A stretch of DNA of 64,000 nucleotides, taken from NCBI RefSeq assembly GCF_001514065.1, contig NZ_KQ948423.1, forward strand, positions 558,001-622,000, written 5' to 3'. Shown here piece by piece: positions 7,051-14,594 of the stretch. This stretch comes from Streptomyces antibioticus (GTDB lineage Bacteria > Actinomycetota > Actinomycetes > Streptomycetales > Streptomycetaceae). Made by a program: the position numbers and the translations under genes. The notes beneath the pieces are model-generated. The model did no database searches, was not told the DNA's origin, and saw nothing but the letters and a program-made list of their open reading frames with translations. Numbering within the stretch: the stretch's first letter is position 1; each line of letters starts with the position of its first letter.

Positions 7051-9192
7051 GTGCCCACGAAGAGACTCCGCCGACCCCGGCTGCTCCGCCTCAGACGCCC
7101 GCTGAAGCGTTCCGCCGCCGACAGCCCGAAGAGCCGCCCGCGCCGCAGGCGCCTGCCCCTGCGGCGTGCCGCTCCCCGCGTCCTCGTCACGGCCCTGCTG
7201 GCCGCCGCCTTCGCCGCCCAGGCCGTCGCCGCGTTCGTCCCGGACGTACCGCTGCTGCTCGCCGCCACGGCCGCCTCGGTCGCCGGGGAGGGAGTGCTGC
7301 ACCGGTGGCAGCGGGGCATGGCGATGGTGTTCGCCAAGTCGCACGCCGACATCACCGTCCGGCACGTCCTGCGGGACCTGCTGCTGGTCGCGGGCCTGCT
7401 GCGGGTGGGCGAGCAGGACCGGGAGGGGGTGTACGGCCCGATCGTCGCCGCGCTGCTGCTCTTCTACGCCCTGCACTGCGCGATCCAGGCGGTCTCCGTG
7501 CTGGTCCGCCGCACCCGCACGCTGCCGGTGGTGACCCGGAACATCGACGCCTCCGCGCTCCGCCTGTCGACCGCCCCGCCCGCGCTGCTGCTGCGCCGCC
7601 CCGGGCACCGGCTGCTGGTGTTCGGGCTGCCCGCGACCTTCGGCCTGGCGGCCACCGCGGCGACCGACCACCCGGCCGCCGCGGCCGGCGGGCTCGCGGT
7701 GTCCCTCGTCCTCGGGCTGCTCGGCCTCGGCGAGCTGCTGCTGCGGCTGCTGCCGAGCCGTCGCCCGGCGGGCGAGCAGCAGGTCCTCGACTGGTTCGAC
7801 GCCTGGCTGGCCGACTACCGGCCCACCGTCGGCCTGTACTTCTCCGGCGGCGCGTCCTCGGCCTACCAGGCGAACATGTGGCTGGAGCCGCTGGCCCAGC
7901 TCGACGGGCGGCCGGTCATCGTGCTGCGCGAGCGGTTCATGGTGCAGAAGATCGCCGCGACCGACGTGCCGATCATCTGCCTGCCCAAGGTCACCACCCT
8001 GATGCGCCTGGAGCACTCCACGCTCCAGGTCCTCATCCACCCCTCGAACTCCGGCAAGACCTCCCAGGTGCTGCGCATCCCCACCCTCAAGCACACGTTC
8101 GTCAACCACGGCGAGAGCGACAAGCTGTCCTCGTGCAACCCGTACGCGAAGGCGTACGACGAGGTGTGGGTGGCGGGACCTGCGGCGCGGGAGCGCTACG
8201 CGCTGGCCGAGGTGGGCGTGGACGACCGCGAGGTGCGGGAGATCGGACGGCCGCAGCTGGAGGCCGTACGGCCCTACGCGGGCCCGCCGAAGGGCACGTA
8301 CGCCACCGTCCTGTACGCGCCCACCTGGGAGGGCTGGGACGGCAATCCGGGCAACACCTCCGTCATCGAGGCCGGCGAGAACCTCGTACGGGCGCTGCTC
8401 GCCGATCCCGGCGTACGGCTGCTGTACAAGCCGCATCCGCTCACCGGGTCGGTGGATGCGCGAGCCGGGGCGGCCGATCTGCGCATCCGGGAGCTGATCC
8501 GGGCCGCCAATCGGGCGCGGTCGGGGGCGCGGCCCGCGGTCGGGGGGGAACTGGCCCGGTGCACCGAGGAGTTGGACCGGCTCACCACTGCCGACTTCCG
8601 CACCAGCGCCGACTCGGTGGAGCGGATGATGCTCCAGTCCGCGCCGCCGCGGGGGCGGGCCAGGGCGGTGGAGCGGGCCACGGCGGCCTGGGAGGCGGCG
8701 TACTGGGCCTCGCTGCCGGAGTGGGAGCACCAGATCGTCACCGGTACCCGGCCCGCGCTGTACGCCTGCTTCAACCGGGCCGATCTGCTGGTCAGCGATG
8801 TGTCGAGCGTCGTCAGCGACTTCCTGGCGAGCGGCAAGCCCTACGCGGTGGCCAACACCAGCGGGCTGGGCGAGGACGCCTTCCGCGAGGCGTTCCCGAC
8901 CGTGCGGGCGGCGACCGTGCTCACGCCGGACGCGGCGGGGGTGCCGGGGCTGCTGGACGCCGTACGGCATCCGGAGAAGGACGGGCTCGCCGAGGCGCGG
9001 GCAGAGTTGAAGCGGCATCTGCTGGGGCCGGACGAGCCGTCCTCGCAGGAGCGCTTCAACTCGGCTGTGCAGGCGCTGTGTTCGGCGGCGCGGGAGCATC
9101 GCGTACGGATGGCCGAGCGGCTGGCCGCGGAGATCCCCGCTCCCCGGCCGGCGGATGAGCCGTCCGCCGTCACGCCGCCGCAGCCGGCCTGA
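7051..9192 (+). CDS. membrane-anchored CDP-polyol:polymer phosphotransferase (TagF/TarL-like), paralogue 1
   Basis: A 713-residue protein. An Arg-rich cytoplasmic start is followed by about five hydrophobic segments (about 43-235), then a GT-B type Glyphos_transf domain. Domain marks are VGLYFSGGASSAYQANMW (260-277), KHTFVNHGESDKLSSCNP (347-364, replacing the HGTxLK of TagF), YAPTWEGWDGNPGN (422-435), LLYKPHPLTG (457-466) and VSDVSSVVSDFLASGKPY near the end. Family enzymes move glycerol- or ribitol-phosphate from the CDP form to a growing wall polymer. The GTG start has GGAG 8 bases upstream. The same two-part layout, including a PVxTRNxD motif after the membrane part, recurs in the gene ending at 12646. 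Its 3' end overlaps the convergent gene by 23 bp. The choice between glycerol and ribitol cannot be read from the sequence. Confidence 0.9.
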   Translation: MPTKRLRRPRLLRLRRPLKRSAADSPKSRPRRRRLPLRRAAPRVLVTALLAAAFAAQAVAAFVPDVPLLLAATAASVAGEGVLHRWQRGMAMVFAKSHADITVRHVLRDLLLVAGLLRVGEQDREGVYGPIVAALLLFYALHCAIQAVSVLVRRTRTLPVVTRNIDASALRLSTAPPALLLRRPGHRLLVFGLPATFGLAATAATDHPAAAAGGLAVSLVLGLLGLGELLLRLLPSRRPAGEQQVLDWFDAWLADYRPTVGLYFSGGASSAYQANMWLEPLAQLDGRPVIVLRERFMVQKIAATDVPIICLPKVTTLMRLEHSTLQVLIHPSNSGKTSQVLRIPTLKHTFVNHGESDKLSSCNPYAKAYDEVWVAGPAARERYALAEVGVDDREVREIGRPQLEAVRPYAGPPKGTYATVLYAPTWEGWDGNPGNTSVIEAGENLVRALLADPGVRLLYKPHPLTGSVDARAGAADLRIRELIRAANRARSGARPAVGGELARCTEELDRLTTADFRTSADSVERMMLQSAPPRGRARAVERATAAWEAAYWASLPEWEHQIVTGTRPALYACFNRADLLVSDVSSVVSDFLASGKPYAVANTSGLGEDAFREAFPTVRAATVLTPDAAGVPGLLDAVRHPEKDGLAEARAELKRHLLGPDEPSSQERFNSAVQALCSAAREHRVRMAERLAAEIPAPRPADEPSAVTPPQPA

Positions 9193-10390
9193 CGTCCCGG
9201 GACCGGGACCGGGACGGCAGCGTGCGGCGCGCCTTGCGCACCGCCCGTCGCACGAACGAGTCGAGCCCGCCCTCCCGGTAGCCCGGGACGGCGCGGGCCT
9301 CGCGGGGCTCGGCGAGGTAGAGGGCGTCCGGGATGCCGGCGGCGGTGTCCCGGAAGTGCGGGTAGGCGAAGTACACCCGGCGGCCGCGCTTCTCCAGCAG
9401 TGCCTCGGGCTCCTTCTTGGCCCGCCGGAACTCCAGGAGTTCCAGGAGGAGTTCGGGGCGCTGCTCGGCCACCGCATGCATCCGCAGCCGCTCCTCGACG
9501 CGCAGCCGGTGGGCGACCTCGTCGGTCCAGTACGCGTCCAGCAGCGGCTTCGCCAGCTCGAACTTGTGCCGTCGTACCTCCTCGCTGTCCTTGAGGTACT
9601 TGGGGCCGAACTGCGGGAGCAGGGTGACGACGAACGGGCGGACCATGAGCATGTCGCGGCGCGGGCCCGGCGGGAGCAGGTCGGCGATGAGGGTCATCAG
9701 GGCGCGTGCGGAGTCGAAGCGCAGGGTGTAGCTCCCGCTCTTCGTCACATGCTTGCCGTCCTCACGGCCCACCAGGTAGTAGCAGGTGTAGTCGTCGATG
9801 AGGGAGACGCCGTCGGCCCGCAGATAGGCCTCCATGGTGAACAGGGCGTCCTCACCGGTCCACAGCGACTCGTCGAAGCGCATGCTGTGACGGTTCAGCA
9901 GGTCGCGGCGGAACAGCTTCTGCGCGCTCAGCGTGAACTTGATGTTGGACGACCAGACGTCGGTGCGCTCCAGCGTCCGCCCCCACATGGACTGCGGCGG
10001 CTTGCGGTTGATGCCCTCGACGCGGCCGAGCACCACGTCCGTGCCGTTGCGGTCGGCCATCGCGACCATCCGCTCCAGCGCCTCGGGGCCGAGCCGGTCG
10101 TCGGCGTCGAGGAAGAACACGTACCGCCCGCTCGCCTTGTCCAGGCCGACGTTGCGCGGGCCGCTGGGGCCGCCGGAGTTGTCCTGGCGGACGACGGTGA
10201 CCGGCAGGTCGACGCGGGCGGCGAACGCCTCCAGGCACTCCCCTGTGCCGTCCGTGGAGCCGTCGTCGACCGCGATGACCTCGATGCGGGCGTGGTCCAG
10301 GGTCTGGGCCTCGACGGAGGCGAGGCACTCGACGAGGTAGGGCATCGCTTGGTAGGCGCCGATGACCACGGTCACATCAGGCTGGGTCAC
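9170..10390 (-). CDS. family 2 glycosyltransferase, TarS-like catalytic domain
   Basis: A 406-residue GT-A glycosyltransferase. Motifs are VTVVIGAYQ at the start, VDDGSTDGT (41-49), GGPSGPRNVG (73-82), the metal-binding FLDADD (93-98), GRVEGINRKPPQSMWG, LSAQKLFRRDLL and WTGEDALFTMEAYL with the probable catalytic acidic residues. The spacing of PRNxG, DxDD, the PQSMW region and EDxLF resembles TarS-type enzymes that add sugars to poly(ribitol phosphate). The C-terminal part is helical and basic (RRAVRKARRTLPSRSRSRD), suggesting peripheral membrane binding. The GTG start at 10390 follows a G-rich GGGGGAA. The gene stands between two TagF-like genes, so modification of their polymer is the likely job. 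The transferred sugar is unknown. Confidence 0.9.
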   Translation of the reverse strand: MTQPDVTVVIGAYQAMPYLVECLASVEAQTLDHARIEVIAVDDGSTDGTGECLEAFAARVDLPVTVVRQDNSGGPSGPRNVGLDKASGRYVFFLDADDRLGPEALERMVAMADRNGTDVVLGRVEGINRKPPQSMWGRTLERTDVWSSNIKFTLSAQKLFRRDLLNRHSMRFDESLWTGEDALFTMEAYLRADGVSLIDDYTCYYLVGREDGKHVTKSGSYTLRFDSARALMTLIADLLPPGPRRDMLMVRPFVVTLLPQFGPKYLKDSEEVRRHKFELAKPLLDAYWTDEVAHRLRVEERLRMHAVAEQRPELLLELLEFRRAKKEPEALLEKRGRRVYFAYPHFRDTAAGIPDALYLAEPREARAVPGYREGGLDSFVRRAVRKARRTLPSRSRSRDVRPAAAA

Positions 10391-10517
10391 ATTTCCCCCG
10401 TATCCTCATATTCACAATCAGTCAGACGGTCGAATGCGGTAAGCGGTTGTCTGTGCGCATGGCCTTTGTGAGGCAGGTCACGGACTACAACGACCGTTCC
10501 CCTCTCAGATACGCAAA

Positions 10518-10559
10518 AGGGCCCGGTTTTCGAGAATCACTCCTCGAAAACCGGGCCCT
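10518..10559 (-). terminator. intrinsic terminator after the second TagF-like gene
   Basis: A perfect 17-bp inverted repeat (arms 10518-10534 and 10543-10559, AGGGCCCGGTTTTCGAG and its complement) surrounds an 8-base loop. On the minus strand the stem is followed by TTTTGCG. It lies 38 bp after the stop at 10598, which it presumably terminates, separating it from the glycosyltransferase starting at 10390. Confidence 0.9.
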
Positions 10560-10597
10560 GGGCCGAATGGGCCAGGCCGACGGGTCAGGCCGGCGGG

Positions 10598-12646
10598 TCA
10601 GGCCGTGGTCGCGGCCTCCGCGGCTCCGGCCGCCGCCCGTGACTCCTGGCCGACGTTGCGGGTGTCGGCCTTGCGGGCCAGATCCGCCACCGCGGTGTTG
10701 AACTGCTCGATGGACGTGGGCTCGTCCGGGCCCAGCAGGTACTGCTTGAGCTCCTTGCGGTCCTCGGCCAGCGGGTCGCCGGCGGGGTCGCGGACCGCGC
10801 TCAGCAGCTCGCCCAGCTCGGCGGCGCTGTTGGACAGGATCGTGGCCGCCCGCACCGCCGTGTTCTGCCGCTTGAACTCCTCCACGCCCAGCTCGGCGGA
10901 GTCCGTCACCGCGTACGGCTTGCCGCTCGCGATGAAGTCGGAGACCACGGAGGAGATGTCGGAGACCATCGCGTCGGAGACGTTGAAGCAGTCGTACAGC
11001 CGCGGCTCGGCGCCGGTGATGACGCGGTGCTCCCACACCGGGAAGGAGCGCCAGTAGGCGTCGTTCCACTCGTTGCGCAGCCGGGCGATCTCTTCGTGCT
11101 TGACGGGGTCGATGAGCCCGTCACGGGTGGCCTCGGCCTCGTCGCCCTTCTCGCCGCCGTTGCCGGACAGCTGGGCGATCCGCGCCTCGATGCGGGTCAG
11201 CTCGGCCTTGGCCTGCGCCTGGGCGGCGGCGTCCGCGGTGAAGCGGGCGTCGGTGGCGCGGGCCGCGGCGGCCTTCTCGACCAGCGCGGTGATGCGCGCG
11301 TGGGCGGCGCCCGCCTCCTTGCTGACCGTGCCCGTGAAGGGGTGCGGCTTGTAGAGGATGCGGACCGGCGGGTCGGCCTTGATCAGCTTCTTGACGATGT
11401 TCTCTCCGGCCAGCACCAGGGAGGTGTTGCCGGGGTTGCCGTCCCAGCCCTCCCAGGTCGGCGCGTAGAGCACCGTGGGCACGCCCTCGGGCACGCCCTG
11501 CCCGGTCTGGATGGGCGCCAGCTGCGGGCGGCCGACCTCCACGATGTCGTCGTCGCGGACACCGACGTCGGCGATGGCGTAGCGGTCGCGGCCCGCGCGG
11601 CCGGCGGTCCACACCTCGTCGTACACCTTGCTGAACGGGTTGACGCTGGCCAGCTTGTCGCTGTCGCCGTGGCCGATGAAGACGTGCTTCATGGTCGGCA
11701 CGCGCAGCAGGTGGATGTTCTTGCCGACGTTCGCCGCGTACAGCGCGACGCGCACGGTCGACAGGTCCATGTTCATCAGGTGCACCCCTCCGGGCACGCA
11801 GATGACGGGGACCGTGGTCGGCGCCAGGTTGTTCAGTATCGCCCGCTCACGCAGGATGATCAGCGGCTTGGAGTCCAGCTGCTCCATGGTCTCCAGCCAC
11901 ATGTTGACCTGGTACGCCGAGTCCTTGGAGCCGGAGAAGTACAGCACCGTCTCGGGCCGGTAGCCGGCCAGCCAGTCGTCGACCGCGGCCAGCACCTTCT
12001 CCGCGTTCGGCGGGATCTTGCTGCCGCGGACGTACGGCATGAGCGCGAGGACGTACAGGGTGCCCAGCACTATCGTCGCGCCGATGCCGATGAACGCCGC
12101 GAGGGTGTCGTCCATGAACGCGGAGACCAGCACGCCGACGACGGCGAACAGGTCGAGGTGCAGCATCTTCTCCGCGGAGCGGTTGAGCAGGCGGCGCGGC
12201 GGGGCGTCCGGGATGCGGATCCGTGCGGCCAGGTCGACGTTGCGGGTGGCGACCGGCATCCGGCGGCGGTTGCGGATCAGGGTGACCAGCGCGCCGTGCG
12301 GGGCCTGGAGGCCGTAGAACGCGATGAAGCAGGCGACCGCCCCGTAGAAGACGATGCCGTCCGCGAGATCCAGGCGAGCCAGCAGCAGGATCAGCAGCAG
12401 CTGCCGGATCAGGAAGCGGATCGACAGACCCGCGCGCACCTTGCTCAGGCGGTTGATCAGATAGCTGCTCTTGCGATGCAGATAGTGGTCCGCCAGGTAC
12501 GTCACTGCGGCCGCGGCCGCGAAGGCGGGGACGCTCGGGACGAGCGCGGCCAGCATGAGCACAGGGAAGCCCAGGATCATGAGGGCCGCCGCGGCCAGCT
12601 CGGCCGCACTGCCCACCCGGGCGACGCGAATGGCTCTGGTTATCAC
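10598..12646 (-). CDS. membrane-anchored CDP-polyol:polymer phosphotransferase (TagF/TarL-like), paralogue 2
   Basis: A 682-residue paralogue of the 7051-9192 product. Hydrophobic segments fill about residues 14-55, 78-120 and 165-205. IRNRRRMPVATRNVD (124-138) matches RRTRTLPVVTRNID in the paralogue. The GT-B domain has VLYFSGSKDSAYQVNMW, KHVFIGHGDSDKLASVNP (320-337), LYAPTWEGWDGNPGN, RILYKPHPFTG and VSDISSVVSDFIASGKPY. A helical insertion rich in Ala/Glu/Lys (about 480-540) separates the last two motifs. The start is the GTG at 12646 (MITRAIRVARVG) after a weak AGG; the open frame to 12766 is not family-like. Expected role: adds polyol phosphate units to a wall polymer at the inner membrane face. 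The linked CDP-ribitol synthase-like gene just upstream suggests ribitol, but this is inference. Confidence 0.9.
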   Translation of the reverse strand: MITRAIRVARVGSAAELAAAALMILGFPVLMLAALVPSVPAFAAAAAVTYLADHYLHRKSSYLINRLSKVRAGLSIRFLIRQLLLILLLARLDLADGIVFYGAVACFIAFYGLQAPHGALVTLIRNRRRMPVATRNVDLAARIRIPDAPPRRLLNRSAEKMLHLDLFAVVGVLVSAFMDDTLAAFIGIGATIVLGTLYVLALMPYVRGSKIPPNAEKVLAAVDDWLAGYRPETVLYFSGSKDSAYQVNMWLETMEQLDSKPLIILRERAILNNLAPTTVPVICVPGGVHLMNMDLSTVRVALYAANVGKNIHLLRVPTMKHVFIGHGDSDKLASVNPFSKVYDEVWTAGRAGRDRYAIADVGVRDDDIVEVGRPQLAPIQTGQGVPEGVPTVLYAPTWEGWDGNPGNTSLVLAGENIVKKLIKADPPVRILYKPHPFTGTVSKEAGAAHARITALVEKAAAARATDARFTADAAAQAQAKAELTRIEARIAQLSGNGGEKGDEAEATRDGLIDPVKHEEIARLRNEWNDAYWRSFPVWEHRVITGAEPRLYDCFNVSDAMVSDISSVVSDFIASGKPYAVTDSAELGVEEFKRQNTAVRAATILSNSAAELGELLSAVRDPAGDPLAEDRKELKQYLLGPDEPTSIEQFNTAVADLARKADTRNVGQESRAAAGAAEAATTA

Positions 12647-12727
12647 GGAGGAACCTGCTCTTGGAGGGGGAGTGCCGGTTTTGTTCTGTGGTGCGGCGAA
12701 AATGTGAGGAATTCGCGAGAGGTACTG

Positions 12728-12778
12728 ATTCAGGCCCCTGCGAATGCTCCGATAACGGGCAGACACAGAGGCCTGAAT
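12728..12778. promoter_or_regulatory. interrupted palindrome upstream of the second TagF-like gene
   Basis: Perfect 9-bp arms ATTCAGGCC (12728-12736) and GGCCTGAAT (12770-12778) continue inward with CTG/CAG after one mismatch, around a loop of about 26 bases. The dyad lies 82-132 bp before the GTG at 12646 and just after the stop of the cytidylyltransferase gene (12802). It could be a terminator-like stem or an operator. There is no U-tract, and the flank is unusually AT-rich. Confidence 0.45.
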
Positions 12779-12801
12779 AACAGATGTCTAATTGCAGTTG
12801 A

Positions 12802-14301
12802 TTATGCCACGCCGTCCTGACGGTCCAGAACGGAGGCCAGCGCCTGCTCGAAGCCGGAGGCCTTGCCCGCGGCGGCGGTCGGGTCCTGCTGGCGGACGTC
12901 GATGACATGTCCGGTCAGCTCGGACAGCAGCACGTCCAGCGACGTACGGGCCACGACCTCGGAGGACAGCAGCGAACCGGCCGGCTCCTGACCGAAGGCC
13001 TTGGTGCGCATCGGGGTCGCGGTGCGCTCCGGGTTCACGCAGTTCACGCGGATGCCGTCGCCCGCCCACTCGTCGGACAGGGCCTGGGTGAGGTTCACCA
13101 TCGCGGCCTTGGTGGAGGAGTAGAGGCTGTACTCGGCGCGGCCGCGGGTGTAGCTGCTGGAGGTGTAGAGGAGCAGCTGGCCCTTGGTCTCGGACAGGTA
13201 CTTGTACGACGAACGGGCGATCTGCACCGGGGCCAGGTAGTTGACCTTCAGCGCTTCCTCGATGGTCGCGTTGTCGGTCTCGGCCAGCTTGCCGATGCGC
13301 AGCACGCCGGCGGTGTTGACGACGTAGTCGATGCGCCCGGTCTCGGCGTACGCCTTGGACAGCGCGTCGTCGACCTCCTCGGGGTTCTCGACGTGCGTGC
13401 CGGTGGTGGAGCGGCCCAGCGCGTAGACCTTCGCGCCGTAGGACTCGGCGAGTTCGGCGATGTCCTTGCCGATGCCGTACGAACCGCCGAAGACGACCAT
13501 GGTCTTGCCGGTCAGCAGCTCGCGGTAGGCCTCCTCGGAGACCTGCTCGGGCGCGGCGGTGGAGGCCAGCTGGAACAGTTTGTCGGCGATGAAGACGTCG
13601 ACGGGCTGGGTGACCTTCATGTTGTACTCGTCGCCCGCGACGACGTGGATCGGCACGTCCGGCAGGTACTTGAGCACGACCGAGCAGTCGTCCGTGGCCT
13701 GGAAGTTGGGGTCACCGGAGGCGACCTCGTAGGCCCGCTTGATCGTGGACAGCTTGAAGGCCTGCGGCGTCTGGCCGCGGCGCAGCCGGGAGCGGTCCGG
13801 GATCTCGGTGATGAACTCGCCGTCCTCGCCGTGGGTGCGGGTCACGATGATGGTGTCCGCGGACGGGATGGCGACGTCGACGGCCTGGAAGCGCTCCAGG
13901 GCGACCACGCAGTCGTCGATGACGCGCTGCGAGAGAAGGGGGCGAACGGCGTCGTGGAACAGGACGTTGAGGTCCTCGCCCTCGGCCAGGCCCTCACCGA
14001 GCGCCTCGATGGCGCGCTCGGTGGTCTCGTTCCGCGTGGAACCGCCCTCGATGATCTTCTTGACCTTCGTGAACCCGGCCTTGGCCACGATCTTCTCTAT
14101 GTCCGGCACGTAGCCCGGCGCCATCAGGACGATGATGTCGTCGATCGAGTCGGCGTTCTCGAAGGTGGTCAGGGTGTGCTCGATGACTGCCTTGCCGGCG
14201 ATCTTCAGCAGCTGCTTGGGGATCGAGAGACCCACGCGCTGACCGGTACCGCCGGCCAGGATCACTGCGGTGGTACGGGGCTTGGCGATGTGCTGGGACA
14301 C
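12802..14301 (-). CDS. bifunctional cytidylyltransferase / short-chain reductase (Bcs1-like CDP-ribitol synthase)
   Basis: A 499-residue fusion. Residues 12-240 are an IspD/TarI-type nucleotidyltransferase: AVILAGGTGQRVGLSIPKQL (dinucleotide-phosphate loop), VLFHDAVRPLLSQRVIDDC, SADTIIVTR and RLRRGQTPQAFKLSTI. Residues from about 267 are a short-chain dehydrogenase: MVVFGGSYGIGKDIAEL (cofactor loop), YVVNTAGVL, YTSSSYTRG and YSLYSSTKAAM (Tyr/Lys pair), IRVNCVNPERTATPM. The same domain order is known in Haemophilus Bcs1, which reduces ribulose 5-phosphate and activates ribitol 5-phosphate to CDP-ribitol. The GTG start at 14301 has AGGTAGG 6 bases upstream. Its neighbours are TagF-like polymerases, so supplying their CDP-activated polyol is the natural reading. 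A different reduced polyol phosphate is possible. Confidence 0.88.
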   Translation of the reverse strand: MSQHIAKPRTTAVILAGGTGQRVGLSIPKQLLKIAGKAVIEHTLTTFENADSIDDIIVLMAPGYVPDIEKIVAKAGFTKVKKIIEGGSTRNETTERAIEALGEGLAEGEDLNVLFHDAVRPLLSQRVIDDCVVALERFQAVDVAIPSADTIIVTRTHGEDGEFITEIPDRSRLRRGQTPQAFKLSTIKRAYEVASGDPNFQATDDCSVVLKYLPDVPIHVVAGDEYNMKVTQPVDVFIADKLFQLASTAAPEQVSEEAYRELLTGKTMVVFGGSYGIGKDIAELAESYGAKVYALGRSTTGTHVENPEEVDDALSKAYAETGRIDYVVNTAGVLRIGKLAETDNATIEEALKVNYLAPVQIARSSYKYLSETKGQLLLYTSSSYTRGRAEYSLYSSTKAAMVNLTQALSDEWAGDGIRVNCVNPERTATPMRTKAFGQEPAGSLLSSEVVARTSLDVLLSELTGHVIDVRQQDPTAAAGKASGFEQALASVLDRQDGVA

Positions 14302-14594
14302 AGGTGACCTACCTCGGGGCGACAGGGAACTCCGAAATGGTCCCACTTGGGGTTACCGCAGTGCAAGGTGAGCGCCGTCCGCCGCATATGTGCGCGCTAC
14401 CTGTCATTCACCTTGTACTCCTGGTGATTGAGGAGACCGTTGTGGCGAGCTCCTTGGAATTGCTGTGAGTAACTCCACAGGAGTTACGTATTGCTGTGTG
14501 TGACGAGAGTACCGCGGATTAAGATTCCGCAGCATTTCGGTCTCGGCCGGAGCCGCCCCTGCGCACACTCCCGTCACACACGCTTCATCCCCGG
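14302..14594. other. 293-bp intergenic region with two dyads
   Basis: No gene is seen between phoD and the cytidylyltransferase gene. The region is AT-richer than its surroundings. It holds a perfect hairpin GTAACTC-CACAG-GAGTTAC (14469-14487) and a near-perfect dyad GCGGATT-AAG-ATTCCGC (14514-14530). Either could be an operator for the minus-strand polymer genes or a 3' structure of the phoD transcript. A transcription start cannot be placed with confidence. Confidence 0.5.

Noticed and set aside
6949-9477. An 842-codon minus-strand frame opposite the first TagF-like gene
   Set aside because: It mirrors a plus-strand gene with clear family motifs, and its translation is rich in Arg/Pro/Gly with no recognisable domain.
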